Source: Endozoicomonas sp. ISHI1
GTDB taxonomy: Bacteria > Pseudomonadota > Gammaproteobacteria > Pseudomonadales > Endozoicomonadaceae
Length of the DNA stretch: 64,000 nt
Assembly (NCBI RefSeq): GCF_024606225.1
Contig: NZ_JAGRPU010000027.1
Coordinates: 19,204-83,203, forward strand
Direction: 5' to 3'
Positions 36,763 to 45,767 of this stretch are shown here, one piece after another. The position numbers were made by a program, and so were the translations under genes. Positions within the stretch are counted from its first letter, which is position 1. Every line of letters begins with the position of its first letter. Under the pieces are notes generated by a model. That model did not search any database, was not told where the DNA came from, and saw only the letters and a program-made list of their open reading frames with translations.

Positions 36763-37707
36763 GTGACTACAAAAAAGAATGTCGTTTTATTGGATCGGGC
36801 TACTCTGGGTGACGGCGTGTCTCTGGAGGCGTTTCATCAGCTTCCGGTACCGTTGGTGATATACGATCAGAGTGAACCAGAAGATGTGATTGAACGTTGT
36901 CGTGATGCGGTCGCGATTGTCACCAATAAAGTGGTGATTGATGAGTCGACGCTTTCTTCGCTGCCCAACCTCCGGTATATCGGAGTACTGGCAACAGGAA
37001 CGAATAATATTGATCTTGCTGCGTGTGATCTGCGCGGTATTAAAGTCCAGAATGTAGAGCGTTACAGCACTGCGTCTGTTGCTCAGCATGCCATGACTTT
37101 AATCTTGTCTCTGGCGGGCTCTGTTCCCGCTTACTCACGAGATGCTGTGAACGGCACCTGGGCAGAAAGCGACAGATTCTGTCTGCTTAATCATCCGATC
37201 ATGGAGCTGGGAGGTAAAAACCTGCTCATTGTCGGTTATGGTGACTTGGGCAAGGCGACTGCCAGACTGGCAGGAGCATTCGGAATGAATGTATTGAAGG
37301 CTAGAGTACCTGGCTCACCGACAACCTCTATAGACCGGATAGAATTAGACGAAGGGTTGAAACAGTCAGATGTCGTCAGTTTGCATTGTCCATTGAGTGA
37401 AAGTACGGCCAACCTTCTGGATCAGAAAAGACTTTCGCTGATGAAGCCAGGGGCCATTCTGATCAACACCGCCAGAGGTGGGCTGGTAGACGAGAGTGCT
37501 TTGGTCTCGGCGCTGGAGGCAGGGCGACTGGGAGGTGCCGGGTTTGATGTGTTGTCAGAAGAGCCTCCCGGAAACGGGAATATCCTGCTCAATAAGTCTC
37601 TGCCAAATTTGATCGTCACTCCCCATTGTGCCTGGGGAAGTCTCGAGTCGAGACAGCGTCTGGTCAATCTTGCGGCGCAGCATTATGCACGTTTTTTTCA
37701 GGGATAG
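36763..37707 (+). CDS. D-2-hydroxyacid dehydrogenase (HprA-like)
   Basis: This 314-residue NAD-dependent dehydrogenase resembles glycerate/hydroxypyruvate reductases. The Rossmann motif is VGYGDLGKATA near residue 160. The catalytic Arg lies in NTARGGLVDE, the Glu in SEEPPGNGN and the His in TPHCAWGS. The substrate-binding N-terminal domain has LATGTNNIDLAAC. The wording matches HprA-type enzymes, which reduce hydroxypyruvate or glyoxylate, but substrate cannot be fixed. The start is GTG at 36763; the overlapping ATG at 36761 is out of frame and closes at once. AAAGGT sits seven bases upstream. Confidence 0.88.
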   Translation: MTTKKNVVLLDRATLGDGVSLEAFHQLPVPLVIYDQSEPEDVIERCRDAVAIVTNKVVIDESTLSSLPNLRYIGVLATGTNNIDLAACDLRGIKVQNVERYSTASVAQHAMTLILSLAGSVPAYSRDAVNGTWAESDRFCLLNHPIMELGGKNLLIVGYGDLGKATARLAGAFGMNVLKARVPGSPTTSIDRIELDEGLKQSDVVSLHCPLSESTANLLDQKRLSLMKPGAILINTARGGLVDESALVSALEAGRLGGAGFDVLSEEPPGNGNILLNKSLPNLIVTPHCAWGSLESRQRLVNLAAQHYARFFQG

Positions 37708-37772
37708 GAGTCGGCTTTCATAAGTTTAGGAATGCAAACTCCTGAAATACTGAACTATGAGGATTATCATCG

Positions 37773-38066
37773 ATGAGAATGCACGACCCACTCCATCCCG
37801 GAGAGTTTATTAAGCAAACCTACATGGAACCAGCTAAAGTAAGCTGCAGGCAGCTATCTGAGGCCTTAGAGGTCTCACCCTCTACTTTGAACAGAATTTT
37901 GCAGGGAAAAAGCGCTGTGTCTACCGAGATGGCCAGAAGATTTTCCAAGGTTCTTGGCAGAACTGCGGAAAGCTGGCTCATCATGCAGAATAATTATGAC
38001 GTCTGGCAGTCAGAGCAGTCGGTGTCGCTCAACACACTGAAGCCTTTCAAGTTTTCTTTAGCGTGA
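37773..38066 (+). CDS. HigA-family helix-turn-helix protein, no toxin partner
   Basis: The 97-residue protein is a VapI/HigA-type XRE regulator: HPGEFIKQTYMEPAKVSCRQ, then the helix-turn-helix ALEVSPSTLNRILQGKSAVS and RFSKVLGRTAESWLIMQNNYD. HigA antitoxins usually follow a HigB mRNA interferase gene; the 65 bases upstream have no room for one, and the upstream gene is a dehydrogenase. It is therefore an orphan regulator or a relic. Its stop codon abuts the tamB stop with no base between them, and no terminator lies in the junction. Confidence 0.85.
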   Translation: MRMHDPLHPGEFIKQTYMEPAKVSCRQLSEALEVSPSTLNRILQGKSAVSTEMARRFSKVLGRTAESWLIMQNNYDVWQSEQSVSLNTLKPFKFSLA

Positions 38067-41000
38067 CTACTGAGCCCCTCCTTCAGAATCAGGAGTGTAG
38101 GTAAAGCGATAAAAAATATCCACAGCCTGAGCCAGACCACTGACAACCTGCAGATAGAGTCTGGGCATGAGTTCATAGCGAACCTTCACTTCGCTCACTG
38201 AGTTAAAAACACCTGCACCGTACTGCAGGCGCAAACCGGGAGCTATGTAGCCACCAATGGTGATCTGGGTGTCTTCGCCACTGCCTGCTGTATCCAGCGA
38301 GACGTCGCTGAAACCAAAGCTTTCACCAATGGAGGTAGCGATACCACCAAACTGGGAAACACCGATACCCACCAGCATCGCCTCCGCTCCGGAACCGTCA
38401 TCGCCTTCCAGACCTCTGCCTCGCAGCAGGTAGGAAAGTTGTTCCTGTTGTGGCATTTCCGGGCTGGAATAAACCGTCCACTCAGGTTTATTGACAGGGC
38501 CACTGACTTTGATGCCAACCTCCACATTATCTTCAATGGTTTCCGGGTTTCGAACGGCATTGACCAATAGATAGGGAGAGTCGACAGGCCCCTGAAAAAT
38601 GATTTTTCCGTCCTTGATCAGTAAATCCTGGCCCAGCTGGTGGTAGCGACCCTCTAGTTGAATAGTGCCGTTTCCTTCAAGGGGTTTGTCAGGCAGCTGC
38701 AAAAGATCCAGATGCCCCGTGAGTCTGGCTTTGAAACCAAAAGCATTGAGCCGGACTTCGTCTCCGAGTACTACCCGTAGCTTCATCGAAAACAGCTTTA
38801 GAGCCTGCTCCCGGAGCTCTGAAGTCTGCCCTTCCTGAACGATCACGACATCGTCTGACACCGAAACAGCACTCTCAGGAAGTCTGTTGATGGTAATGCG
38901 ACTCCACGGAATTCGGATGATACCTGTCAGTGTCACCTCTTCAGACAGTGTCAGCTTCAGGTTGGGTGAAAGCTTGATCTCGCCAATACCGGGGTAATTA
39001 ACATCCAGGTCTTGTCCCTCCAGCGTAATGTTACCGCTTGGCTGTCGGAGATCCTTCCAGCTCAGTTGCCCTCCCAGATCCAGTGAGCCCTTACCCACCT
39101 GCATTTTGCCTTCTACTGTGCCTGAATCACCGGCCACATTGAGGTAAGTATTAAGTGCAGAAACGCTGACAATATCTCGCGTGGTATTGGCATAGCCATT
39201 TTCAATGGCCAGGCGACCGTAAAAGAGCGGTTTGGCAAGAGAGCCTTCCATTCGCCCCCGGGCAGAAAAAGTACCTTTCAGATCACTGACTTCAGGTAAG
39301 AAAGGTGCAAATATTTCCAGCAATAAATGATCAATATTCAGCTGACCGCTCAGGGTTCTCTGGTTTTGCAGGTCATCGACGGTCAGGGTCAGACGGCCGC
39401 GCCCCAGTTTGTCGGAGAGGAAGTTAAAAGAGCTTTGAAGCTGGTTGTTGGCGATTCGGGCTTCCATGTTGAGCTGGCGGTAATCGCCGGACAGATTATA
39501 AGCCTGAAGTGTTCCGGGGCTTGAAGAAAGCGTTAACGACAATGTCGGCTGATTATCCTTCCAGCTTACCTCGACCTTAGAGTTTATAAGTGCCTGCCAG
39601 TCAAACTCGTTGGGGAAAAAGGCCTTGAATCTTTCAGGTGCCAGTTGCTCAATGTGAAAGGAGAGATGTCCTGAGTCCTTGCCCAGATGGCTGGATTGAG
39701 CACAGATACTGGAAGGGGATGACTTCAGGCAGAATTCAGAGAATGAAGCACCGGCTGCCGAGGCTGAAATATCAACAGGCTTTTTCAGTGACCAGTCTCC
39801 GAATTCTGTGTTCAAGTCACTGCGCGTCAGCTGTCCCTGCCATTGTTCGTTGAGGTAGCTGCCAGCCAGGGTGATGATGCTCTTGAGTGCTTTACCTTGA
39901 GTTGAGAGCCGGACCTGATGCTGCTTTTCATTGCCTCGTGCTTCAAGCAATATCTGGTTTAGTGTGTGGGGGCCCTGTTTCAGGGCCTCTATGTTGATAC
40001 GAGCCTGCCCCAGAATGTGTTCTTTCTTTTCAATATGACCTTTTGCCAAAAGGCCATTAATCGCCGTGTCCAGATAACGGACAGAGGAGCTATCAAGTTG
40101 AAAGGTCAGTCTGGGTTGCTGTTTGCTTCCGGATACATCGATGAAACCTTTCACTTCACCGTCAAGGCCGGGGTAAAGTTCTGCCAGCTTTGAAGCATTG
40201 AGTTTCGCTTCTATATCCCACTGTTTATCAATAAGACCATGGGCGCTTAACTGATTTTCACCGAAATTGGCATTGAAGTGATCTAACTTCCAGTTATAAA
40301 GATGATTGATGTCCAGTGTGCCGGAGACTGAGACGGGCCATTCCCTGAGTTTGCCAGTGATATGCATTTCAGAAATCACCAGATGCCATGCCTTACCGTC
40401 CAGATTAAAACGGCTTGCCAATACACCGTCGAGCCTCCCCGGATACCCGGGCAAAAAGTTGGCTGTGTTCAGACTATTGAGGTTCACCTTCCCGCTCCAT
40501 GCAATACCTTTTGTCCAGCTAAGCTGACCAGAAAGATCTGCATCACCTTCAGGTGTTGAGAGGTTCAGGTTTTCGATCGCAATATGTTCGAGACTGCCCC
40601 GAGCCTTGAGCAAGGCCTTTATCCGGGTTTCTTTTTGGGTCTCAGGAGTGGATAAGACATTAGCAATGGCTGTGGCATTGGCAGCTAGCTGGTAATCGGT
40701 CAGAGAGCCTTGAAGAGTCGCCTTCAGATTTTTTGGCTGGAGCCTGCCATCCAGGGGGGGGGGCTGAATATCTAAGGTTGCTGACAGTGGATAATCGCCG
40801 CTCAGTGTTATTTTTCCTTGCAGACTGGCTTTCCCCAAAGCGTGTTCAACCTTGAACTCATGAATAGTGATTTGGGATTGTCGGGCATCAGCAGAGAGAA
40901 GGAGGTTAGTCACTTCTTCTTTAATCTCACCCTGTTCATAAGTGCCTCTGTCCAGAGTCAGTTTCTTAAGAGTGATCGGCAGAGGGAGCTCTATCTCCGG

Positions 41001-41354
41001 TAATACCAGCTTTTCGTTGGAAGGGGCTTGTTCTTTATCGGGCGATGGCAGTTTAATGACCAGATTTTTCAGTTCCAGTTCATCAATGACCAGAATTCCT
41101 CCGAACAGCATTCCCGGTTGCCAGTGCAGAGTGAGCCGGTTTGCTTTGAATATCGTATCCTGATCGACCCAGCCTGGATTCTGGAAGACAAGGCCATTGG
41201 TTGTCGATCCCTTGATCAGTTCACCCTGAAGTTCAGGTAATTGGGCGCGAGCCAGTTTCCATAGCCAGAGGTTACCGGTATGAGTAAGCAGCAAAAACAG
41301 CACCAGGCAGAGGAGCGTGACGAGAGAGGTTAAGATAGCCAGAGCCGTCTTCAT
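38067..41354 (-). CDS. tamB: TamB, inner-membrane component of the TAM
   Basis: TamB is an AsmA-like protein spanning the periplasm as a long hydrophobic groove. With TamA it assists outer-membrane protein assembly and phospholipid transport. The 1095-residue protein has one N-terminal transmembrane helix (about 5-27) and long beta-rich repeats. The C-terminal DUF490/TamB domain begins near 780 and includes IDGVLASR- and LSYLLRGRG-like blocks. A run of ten G on the plus strand at 40754-40763 encodes the Pro residues of IQPPPLDG and could slip. The start overlaps the tamA stop by four bases, so the two are translationally coupled. Confidence 0.93.
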   Translation of the reverse strand: MKTALAILTSLVTLLCLVLFLLLTHTGNLWLWKLARAQLPELQGELIKGSTTNGLVFQNPGWVDQDTIFKANRLTLHWQPGMLFGGILVIDELELKNLVIKLPSPDKEQAPSNEKLVLPEIELPLPITLKKLTLDRGTYEQGEIKEEVTNLLLSADARQSQITIHEFKVEHALGKASLQGKITLSGDYPLSATLDIQPPPLDGRLQPKNLKATLQGSLTDYQLAANATAIANVLSTPETQKETRIKALLKARGSLEHIAIENLNLSTPEGDADLSGQLSWTKGIAWSGKVNLNSLNTANFLPGYPGRLDGVLASRFNLDGKAWHLVISEMHITGKLREWPVSVSGTLDINHLYNWKLDHFNANFGENQLSAHGLIDKQWDIEAKLNASKLAELYPGLDGEVKGFIDVSGSKQQPRLTFQLDSSSVRYLDTAINGLLAKGHIEKKEHILGQARINIEALKQGPHTLNQILLEARGNEKQHQVRLSTQGKALKSIITLAGSYLNEQWQGQLTRSDLNTEFGDWSLKKPVDISASAAGASFSEFCLKSSPSSICAQSSHLGKDSGHLSFHIEQLAPERFKAFFPNEFDWQALINSKVEVSWKDNQPTLSLTLSSSPGTLQAYNLSGDYRQLNMEARIANNQLQSSFNFLSDKLGRGRLTLTVDDLQNQRTLSGQLNIDHLLLEIFAPFLPEVSDLKGTFSARGRMEGSLAKPLFYGRLAIENGYANTTRDIVSVSALNTYLNVAGDSGTVEGKMQVGKGSLDLGGQLSWKDLRQPSGNITLEGQDLDVNYPGIGEIKLSPNLKLTLSEEVTLTGIIRIPWSRITINRLPESAVSVSDDVVIVQEGQTSELREQALKLFSMKLRVVLGDEVRLNAFGFKARLTGHLDLLQLPDKPLEGNGTIQLEGRYHQLGQDLLIKDGKIIFQGPVDSPYLLVNAVRNPETIEDNVEVGIKVSGPVNKPEWTVYSSPEMPQQEQLSYLLRGRGLEGDDGSGAEAMLVGIGVSQFGGIATSIGESFGFSDVSLDTAGSGEDTQITIGGYIAPGLRLQYGAGVFNSVSEVKVRYELMPRLYLQVVSGLAQAVDIFYRFTYTPDSEGGAQ

Positions 41355-43084
41355 ATTTCCGGCCCCATTGTAAAGTGCAGTTTATAGGGCGTATCAGGTT
41401 CACTGACAGCGAAAGCGACGTCAAATCTCAGAGCGCCCAGAGGGGTTATCCAGCGAATACCAAAGCCGGCACCGGTTTTCCAGTCGTCCCTGTAGTCATT
41501 GGTGGCTGTTCCATGGTCAACAAAAACAGCGGCTCGCCAGTGTTCCAGAAATTGATAGTTGTATTCCATGCTGAGCGCCGTCATATATTGGGCACCTGTC
41601 AGCTTTCCGTCGGCGTCCTTGGGGGAAATACTTTCATAGTCGTAGCCTCTGACCGTCTGATCACCTCCGGTAAAGAAACGGATGGAAGGAGGTATTTTTC
41701 TTACGTCGTTTATCCAGATAGCACCTTGTTCCACTCTGCCAATAAATCGGTGTTTGTCTGCCAACGTCGTCAAGCCTTTGGTGCGACCCCAGAACTTCAC
41801 AAAGTTCTGATCAGAGCCCAGGTATTTATCTGAGAATTCTGCCGTGGACATGATCAGGTAACCGCTTCGAGGGTCGAGCTTGCCACCTCTGGCATGGCGT
41901 CGGGTCATGGAAATGCCCGGGATGACCAGAAAGCTTTCGCCATGCTGAAGGCCCTGTTTGTAGCTTTCGTACTGAATCCTTAAAAACAGATCGCGGTCCC
42001 AGCCCTGTGGATTTTTTTTCCATTTATGGATAGACGTCGATCCAAGGTTACTGACAGTGTCTTCCTGTTTTTTATATTGATAACCCACCTGAAGTTCATA
42101 GAATTCAGTTAATGGATTACCGTAGGGGATTATATAGCTGGAAGTCAGTTCGGCCCTCGGGGCTGAGATCAGAGCTTCATTGGTCAGGCTGTGTCCCTTG
42201 TCATTAATCATAGGGATATCCCAGGTCAGAGAAAGTCTGGGCCCCTCATCGGTGGAATAACCGACACCGGTTTCTATTTCATGATACTTCTTGGGACTGA
42301 CACCGATATAAATGGGAACATGGTAGTCTACGGTTTTATCCCGCATGGGACGGATGTCGATTTGCTGGAAATAGCCTGTTGAGGCCAGCTCTTTGTTCAG
42401 GTTGCCCAGCTTGATGGACTGATAGCGTGAGCCGGGCTTGAAGGTCAGCATTTTCTGGATCAGGGTTCGGGTGTTTTCAGGGATTTCACCATAAACAACG
42501 TCCCCAAACCTGTAGCGCTTGCCAGAGTCGAAAATCAGTTCAACATCAGCCGCATTCTCCTGCGGGTAAACTTTGACTGTATGGGTTTGCATCTGAGCAT
42601 CAAAAAAACCGAGGGACTGGGCCTGGGTGCTGAGCGTCGTCTTAAGCTCTTCATATTCTCCGCTATTAAATACAGCGCCTTTTTTGAGCGGTGAACGTTT
42701 GAGGATTCTCTTGAACGACCGGTTTTTTCGGGCATCTCCTTTCAGCTCAATGTTAATGGTGCGGATCAGTACGGGTTGTCCCGGATCAACATGAATGTTC
42801 AGCTGGTCTCTATCCTTGTCATCCATCTTCATGGAAATGGTTGGTTGGAAATAGCCCAGCGCTTGCAGAGATTTCTGTACTGCCTCAACAATACTGCTTT
42901 GGTAGCGGGGCAACTGCTGGGGCTCAATGGCAGGCAGGGTTTGCAGAAAGCGTTCGGCGTTTCGCTTCTGCCCGTCTTTCAGACCCTTGACCTCATAGGT
43001 AAGATGGGATTGAGCCTGACAAACAGAAGAAAGGGTTGAAAGCAAAAGTGCGATAATTAATAGAAATTTATTCAGCTTACCCAC
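41351..43084 (-). CDS. tamA: TamA, outer-membrane Omp85 component of the TAM
   Basis: TamA is the Omp85-family barrel partner of TamB. The 577-residue protein has a signal peptide (about 1-24, ending SVCQA), three POTRA domains (about 27-270) and a C-terminal 16-strand bacterial surface antigen barrel. Barrel marks include FFTGGDQTVRGYDYESISP, the L6 V/I-R-G-Y/F motif, and GFGIRWITPLGALRFDVAFA near the end. Length matches the family. The operon tamA-tamB reads away from rpsF; their promoters share the gap at 43085-43405. Confidence 0.95.
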   Translation of the reverse strand: MGKLNKFLLIIALLLSTLSSVCQAQSHLTYEVKGLKDGQKRNAERFLQTLPAIEPQQLPRYQSSIVEAVQKSLQALGYFQPTISMKMDDKDRDQLNIHVDPGQPVLIRTINIELKGDARKNRSFKRILKRSPLKKGAVFNSGEYEELKTTLSTQAQSLGFFDAQMQTHTVKVYPQENAADVELIFDSGKRYRFGDVVYGEIPENTRTLIQKMLTFKPGSRYQSIKLGNLNKELASTGYFQQIDIRPMRDKTVDYHVPIYIGVSPKKYHEIETGVGYSTDEGPRLSLTWDIPMINDKGHSLTNEALISAPRAELTSSYIIPYGNPLTEFYELQVGYQYKKQEDTVSNLGSTSIHKWKKNPQGWDRDLFLRIQYESYKQGLQHGESFLVIPGISMTRRHARGGKLDPRSGYLIMSTAEFSDKYLGSDQNFVKFWGRTKGLTTLADKHRFIGRVEQGAIWINDVRKIPPSIRFFTGGDQTVRGYDYESISPKDADGKLTGAQYMTALSMEYNYQFLEHWRAAVFVDHGTATNDYRDDWKTGAGFGIRWITPLGALRFDVAFAVSEPDTPYKLHFTMGPEI

Positions 43085-43405
43085 TGGCGACCATTTGTTG
43101 AGAGAAAGTGGCAGGATTGAAAGATATCGTAGAAGGTCTGTCGATCTATCTCAATAAAAAGCAGCATCGGGCTTCAGATTCTCGGACTCTCCAGCGTTAT
43201 AACGCAGACTGCCATCGGTTTATAATTCTTGCAACCATGGTCACACTTCTCTAAAATCCTCCGCTCTTTGTATGCTGGGCGTGGTGTGCAGGCATCTTTC
43301 AGGTGGTTGTCATTTCAAGCCCATCTCCTTGCCTTACTGCTCTGAAAATGGAACGTATGTTTCATTTGAAGTGTGGGAGGCTGTTTAACCCGTAAGGAGC
43401 AAATA
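43085..43405. other. Divergent tamA/rpsF promoter region
   Basis: No coding region is seen. The tamA promoter and the rpsF operon promoter and leader must lie here. rpsF leaders in many bacteria fold into an S6:S18-binding structure. I could not confirm that fold by eye. Confidence 0.5.
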
Positions 43406-43819
43406 ATGCGTCATTACGAGATTGTTTTTCTGGTGCATCCTGACCAGAGCGAGCAAGTACCAGGCATGATAGAGCGTTACACACGTGCTATCAGCGAAAA
43501 CGGCGGTCAGGTACACCGTCTTGAAGACTGGGGTCGTCGTCAGCTGGCTTACCCAATCAACAAGATCCACAAGGCTCACTACGTTCTGATGAACATCGAG
43601 TGTAGCAACGAGATCCTGGACGAACTTACAGATAACTTCCGTTATAACGACGCAGTTATCCGTAACATGGTGATCCGTCGTGATGAGGCTGTTTCCGAGC
43701 CATCCATCATGATGCAGGCTGAAGAGAAGCGTGAGCGCCGTGACGATCGTCGTGAAGAGCGTCGCGAAGAAGCTGCTGAAGCGCCAGAAGCTGCTACTGA
43801 AGAAGCCGCTGCTGAGTAA
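43406..43819 (+). CDS. rpsF: 30S ribosomal protein S6
   Basis: S6 pairs with S18 on the platform of the small subunit. [42 protein letters not shown] and [19 protein letters not shown] are characteristic. The C-terminal tail is extended, with repeated Glu/Arg and Ala/Glu, similar to the glutamylated tail region of gammaproteobacterial S6. Start at 43406 is fixed by TAAGGAG. It heads the rpsF-rpsR-DUF2232-rplI operon; priB, present in enterics, is absent. Confidence 0.98.
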   Translation: MRHYEIVFLVHPDQSEQVPGMIERYTRAISENGGQVHRLEDWGRRQLAYPINKIHKAHYVLMNIECSNEILDELTDNFRYNDAVIRNMVIRRDEAVSEPSIMMQAEEKRERRDDRREERREEAAEAPEAATEEAAAE

Positions 43820-43915
43820 GTCGTCCTTAATACTGTCTCTGGCTCAAGGCTGTTTCAGTCCAAGGCTGGCAGGATTAAGAACATCACCATTTGTTGAATT
43901 CAAGGAGACGTTGCA

Positions 43916-44140
43916 ATGGCACGTTTTTTCCGCCGCAGAAAGTTCTGCCGTTTCACCGCTGAAGGCGTGAAAGAGATCGATTACAAAGATCTGAACACCC
44001 TGAAAGCTTATGTTTCTGAAACTGGCAAGATCGTACCAAGCCGTATCACCGGTACCAAAGCCCGTTATCAGCGTCAGCTGGCGACAGCTATCAAGCGTGC
44101 GCGTTACATCGCACTGCTGCCATACACTGATCGTCACTGA
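43916..44140 (+). CDS. rpsR: 30S ribosomal protein S18
   Basis: S18 binds S6 and 16S rRNA. The 74-residue protein has the standard basic start [13 protein letters not shown], followed by [25 protein letters not shown] and [26 protein letters not shown] precedes the ATG at good spacing. Confidence 0.98.
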   Translation: MARFFRRRKFCRFTAEGVKEIDYKDLNTLKAYVSETGKIVPSRITGTKARYQRQLATAIKRARYIALLPYTDRH

Positions 44141-44176
44141 TCAGTCGGCAAACTCTGGAACTGAAGGTATTGCTTG

Positions 44177-45049
44177 ATGCGTAAACTGGCGGAACTGGTA
44201 ATGAAAAGCCCGAAACATTCATTGTTTCTGGCGGTCATATTTGCCTGTATTCCCATGCTTTTCTGGTTAAGTGCGGCCATTGTATCCCTGGTGGTACTGC
44301 GTCGCGGCATTGACCACGGGCTGAAAGTCCTGATATGGGCTCTGTTGCCCGGAATAGCCTGGGCCGCCTTTGGTCAGTACAGCGTATTGATTGGGCTGGT
44401 AACCACGTCGTTGCTGGCTTGTGTCCTGCGCCAGACTGTCTCATGGCCGAAAACCTTGCTGGCCATTGTGCCGCTGGGAGGCCTCGTGGCTTTTGCCATG
44501 TACCAGATATCACCCCAGATGATCAGTGCCATGACTGACACTGTGATGGAGTTTTTGAAAAAGAGTCTCCAGAGCAGTGGCAGCGAAGAGACTCTGCAAC
44601 TGGGTGATCATCTGAGACAGATTCTGGAATACGGCGTCGCGGGTGCTCTGGCCTGGGTGCACATACTGTTTTGTGTCCTGGCTCTGATGCTGGCGCGTTC
44701 CTGGCAGGCCGATCTGTTCAACCCTGGTGGATTCGGTGAAGAATTCCGCAAGGTGCGGTTGCCCGCAGCTGTTGGGGTAGGTCTTCTGATCATAACTTTG
44801 ATGGGGTCGGCATTGTCACCCATGTTGACTGCCCTGGTACCCATCGCATCGTTGCCACTGTTTATCGCAGGTTTGGCACTGGTCCACGGGCTGGTAAAAC
44901 TGCGCCAACGGGGCAGCTTCTGGTTGATTGGCTTATATATGCTGTTGATCACCCTTACGCAACTGGCATACCCGGTTATTGTTTTGACTGCTTGTCTTGA
45001 CAGTCTGTTTGATTTTCGCAACCGCGTGAATCAGCAGATTCAGGGCTGA
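44177..45049 (+). CDS. DUF2232 polytopic membrane protein
   Basis: This 290-residue protein is a DUF2232/YybS-like membrane protein, usually found between rpsR and rplI in pseudomonads and relatives. Seven or eight hydrophobic segments can be counted, for example LFLAVIFACIPMLFWLSAAI near the start and LLIITLMGSALSPMLTALVP. Function is unknown. I start at the ATG at 44177; a TTG directly before it is in frame. Confidence 0.88.
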   Translation: MRKLAELVMKSPKHSLFLAVIFACIPMLFWLSAAIVSLVVLRRGIDHGLKVLIWALLPGIAWAAFGQYSVLIGLVTTSLLACVLRQTVSWPKTLLAIVPLGGLVAFAMYQISPQMISAMTDTVMEFLKKSLQSSGSEETLQLGDHLRQILEYGVAGALAWVHILFCVLALMLARSWQADLFNPGGFGEEFRKVRLPAAVGVGLLIITLMGSALSPMLTALVPIASLPLFIAGLALVHGLVKLRQRGSFWLIGLYMLLITLTQLAYPVIVLTACLDSLFDFRNRVNQQIQG

Positions 45050-45080
45050 CAGGCACTAGGTATAAGGTAAGAGGCTAGCG

Positions 45081-45527
45081 ATGGACGTTATCCTGCTTGA
45101 GAGAGTTGCCAACCTTGGCAACCTGGGCGACAAGGTAACCGTTAAAGCCGGTTACGGTCGTAACTTTCTGATTCCTTTCAGCAAGGCTGTGCCTGCTACC
45201 AAGGAAAATGTTGAAGCTTTTGAAGCTCGTCGTGCCGAGCTGGAAAAGGCTGCTAACGAAAAGCTGGCTGCTGCTGAAAAGCGTGCAGCTGAAATGGCTG
45301 AAATCGAACTGACCCTGACCGCCAAAGCGGGCGACGAAGGCAAACTGTTCGGTTCTATCGGTTCACGTGATCTGGCTGAAGCCATCACAGGCGCTGGCGT
45401 TGCAGTAGCCAAGAGCGAAATTCGCATGGGCGAAGGTCCTATCCGCGCTACTGGTGAATACGACATCGCCATCCAGTTGCACACCGACGTTGCAGCGACC
45501 ATCAAGGTATTCGTTGAAGCTGAATAA
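45081..45527 (+). CDS. rplI: 50S ribosomal protein L9
   Basis: L9 is the elongated protein at the base of the L1 stalk. The 148-residue sequence begins [17 protein letters not shown] with the rRNA-binding block [15 protein letters not shown], a long Glu/Ala/Lys connecting helix, and the C-terminal domain [15 protein letters not shown]. It ends the operon and is followed by a strong terminator. dnaB, which often follows directly, is 4.3 kb away here because phoX and tatABC lie between. Confidence 0.98.
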   Translation: MDVILLERVANLGNLGDKVTVKAGYGRNFLIPFSKAVPATKENVEAFEARRAELEKAANEKLAAAEKRAAEMAEIELTLTAKAGDEGKLFGSIGSRDLAEAITGAGVAVAKSEIRMGEGPIRATGEYDIAIQLHTDVAATIKVFVEAE

Positions 45528-45550
45528 GTTCGGTTTTTAGCGACGCCTGA

Positions 45551-45592
45551 TACAAAAATACCCGTGGGTTTCGGCCCACGGGTATTTTTGTA
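45551..45592. terminator. Strong terminator after rplI
   Basis: ATACAAAAATACCCGTGGG pairs with CCCACGGGTATTTTTGTAT around TTCGG, giving A- and T-tracts on both sides and thus a bidirectional intrinsic terminator. Confidence 0.9.
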
Positions 45593-45767
45593 TCTGCATT
45601 GCCTCATGCCTCTGTCCAACCTCTGCGAACGCCTTCATTTCAGCCAAAGGATTATTTTAATTCTGTCATCTTAAAGACATTTTACTGTAATGCTTGTGTC
45701 GTTTAATGAGCCTGCTTTAGAGGATATTAAACAAAAAATAAAGCTGGCTTGAACGAGTAGAGATGAC

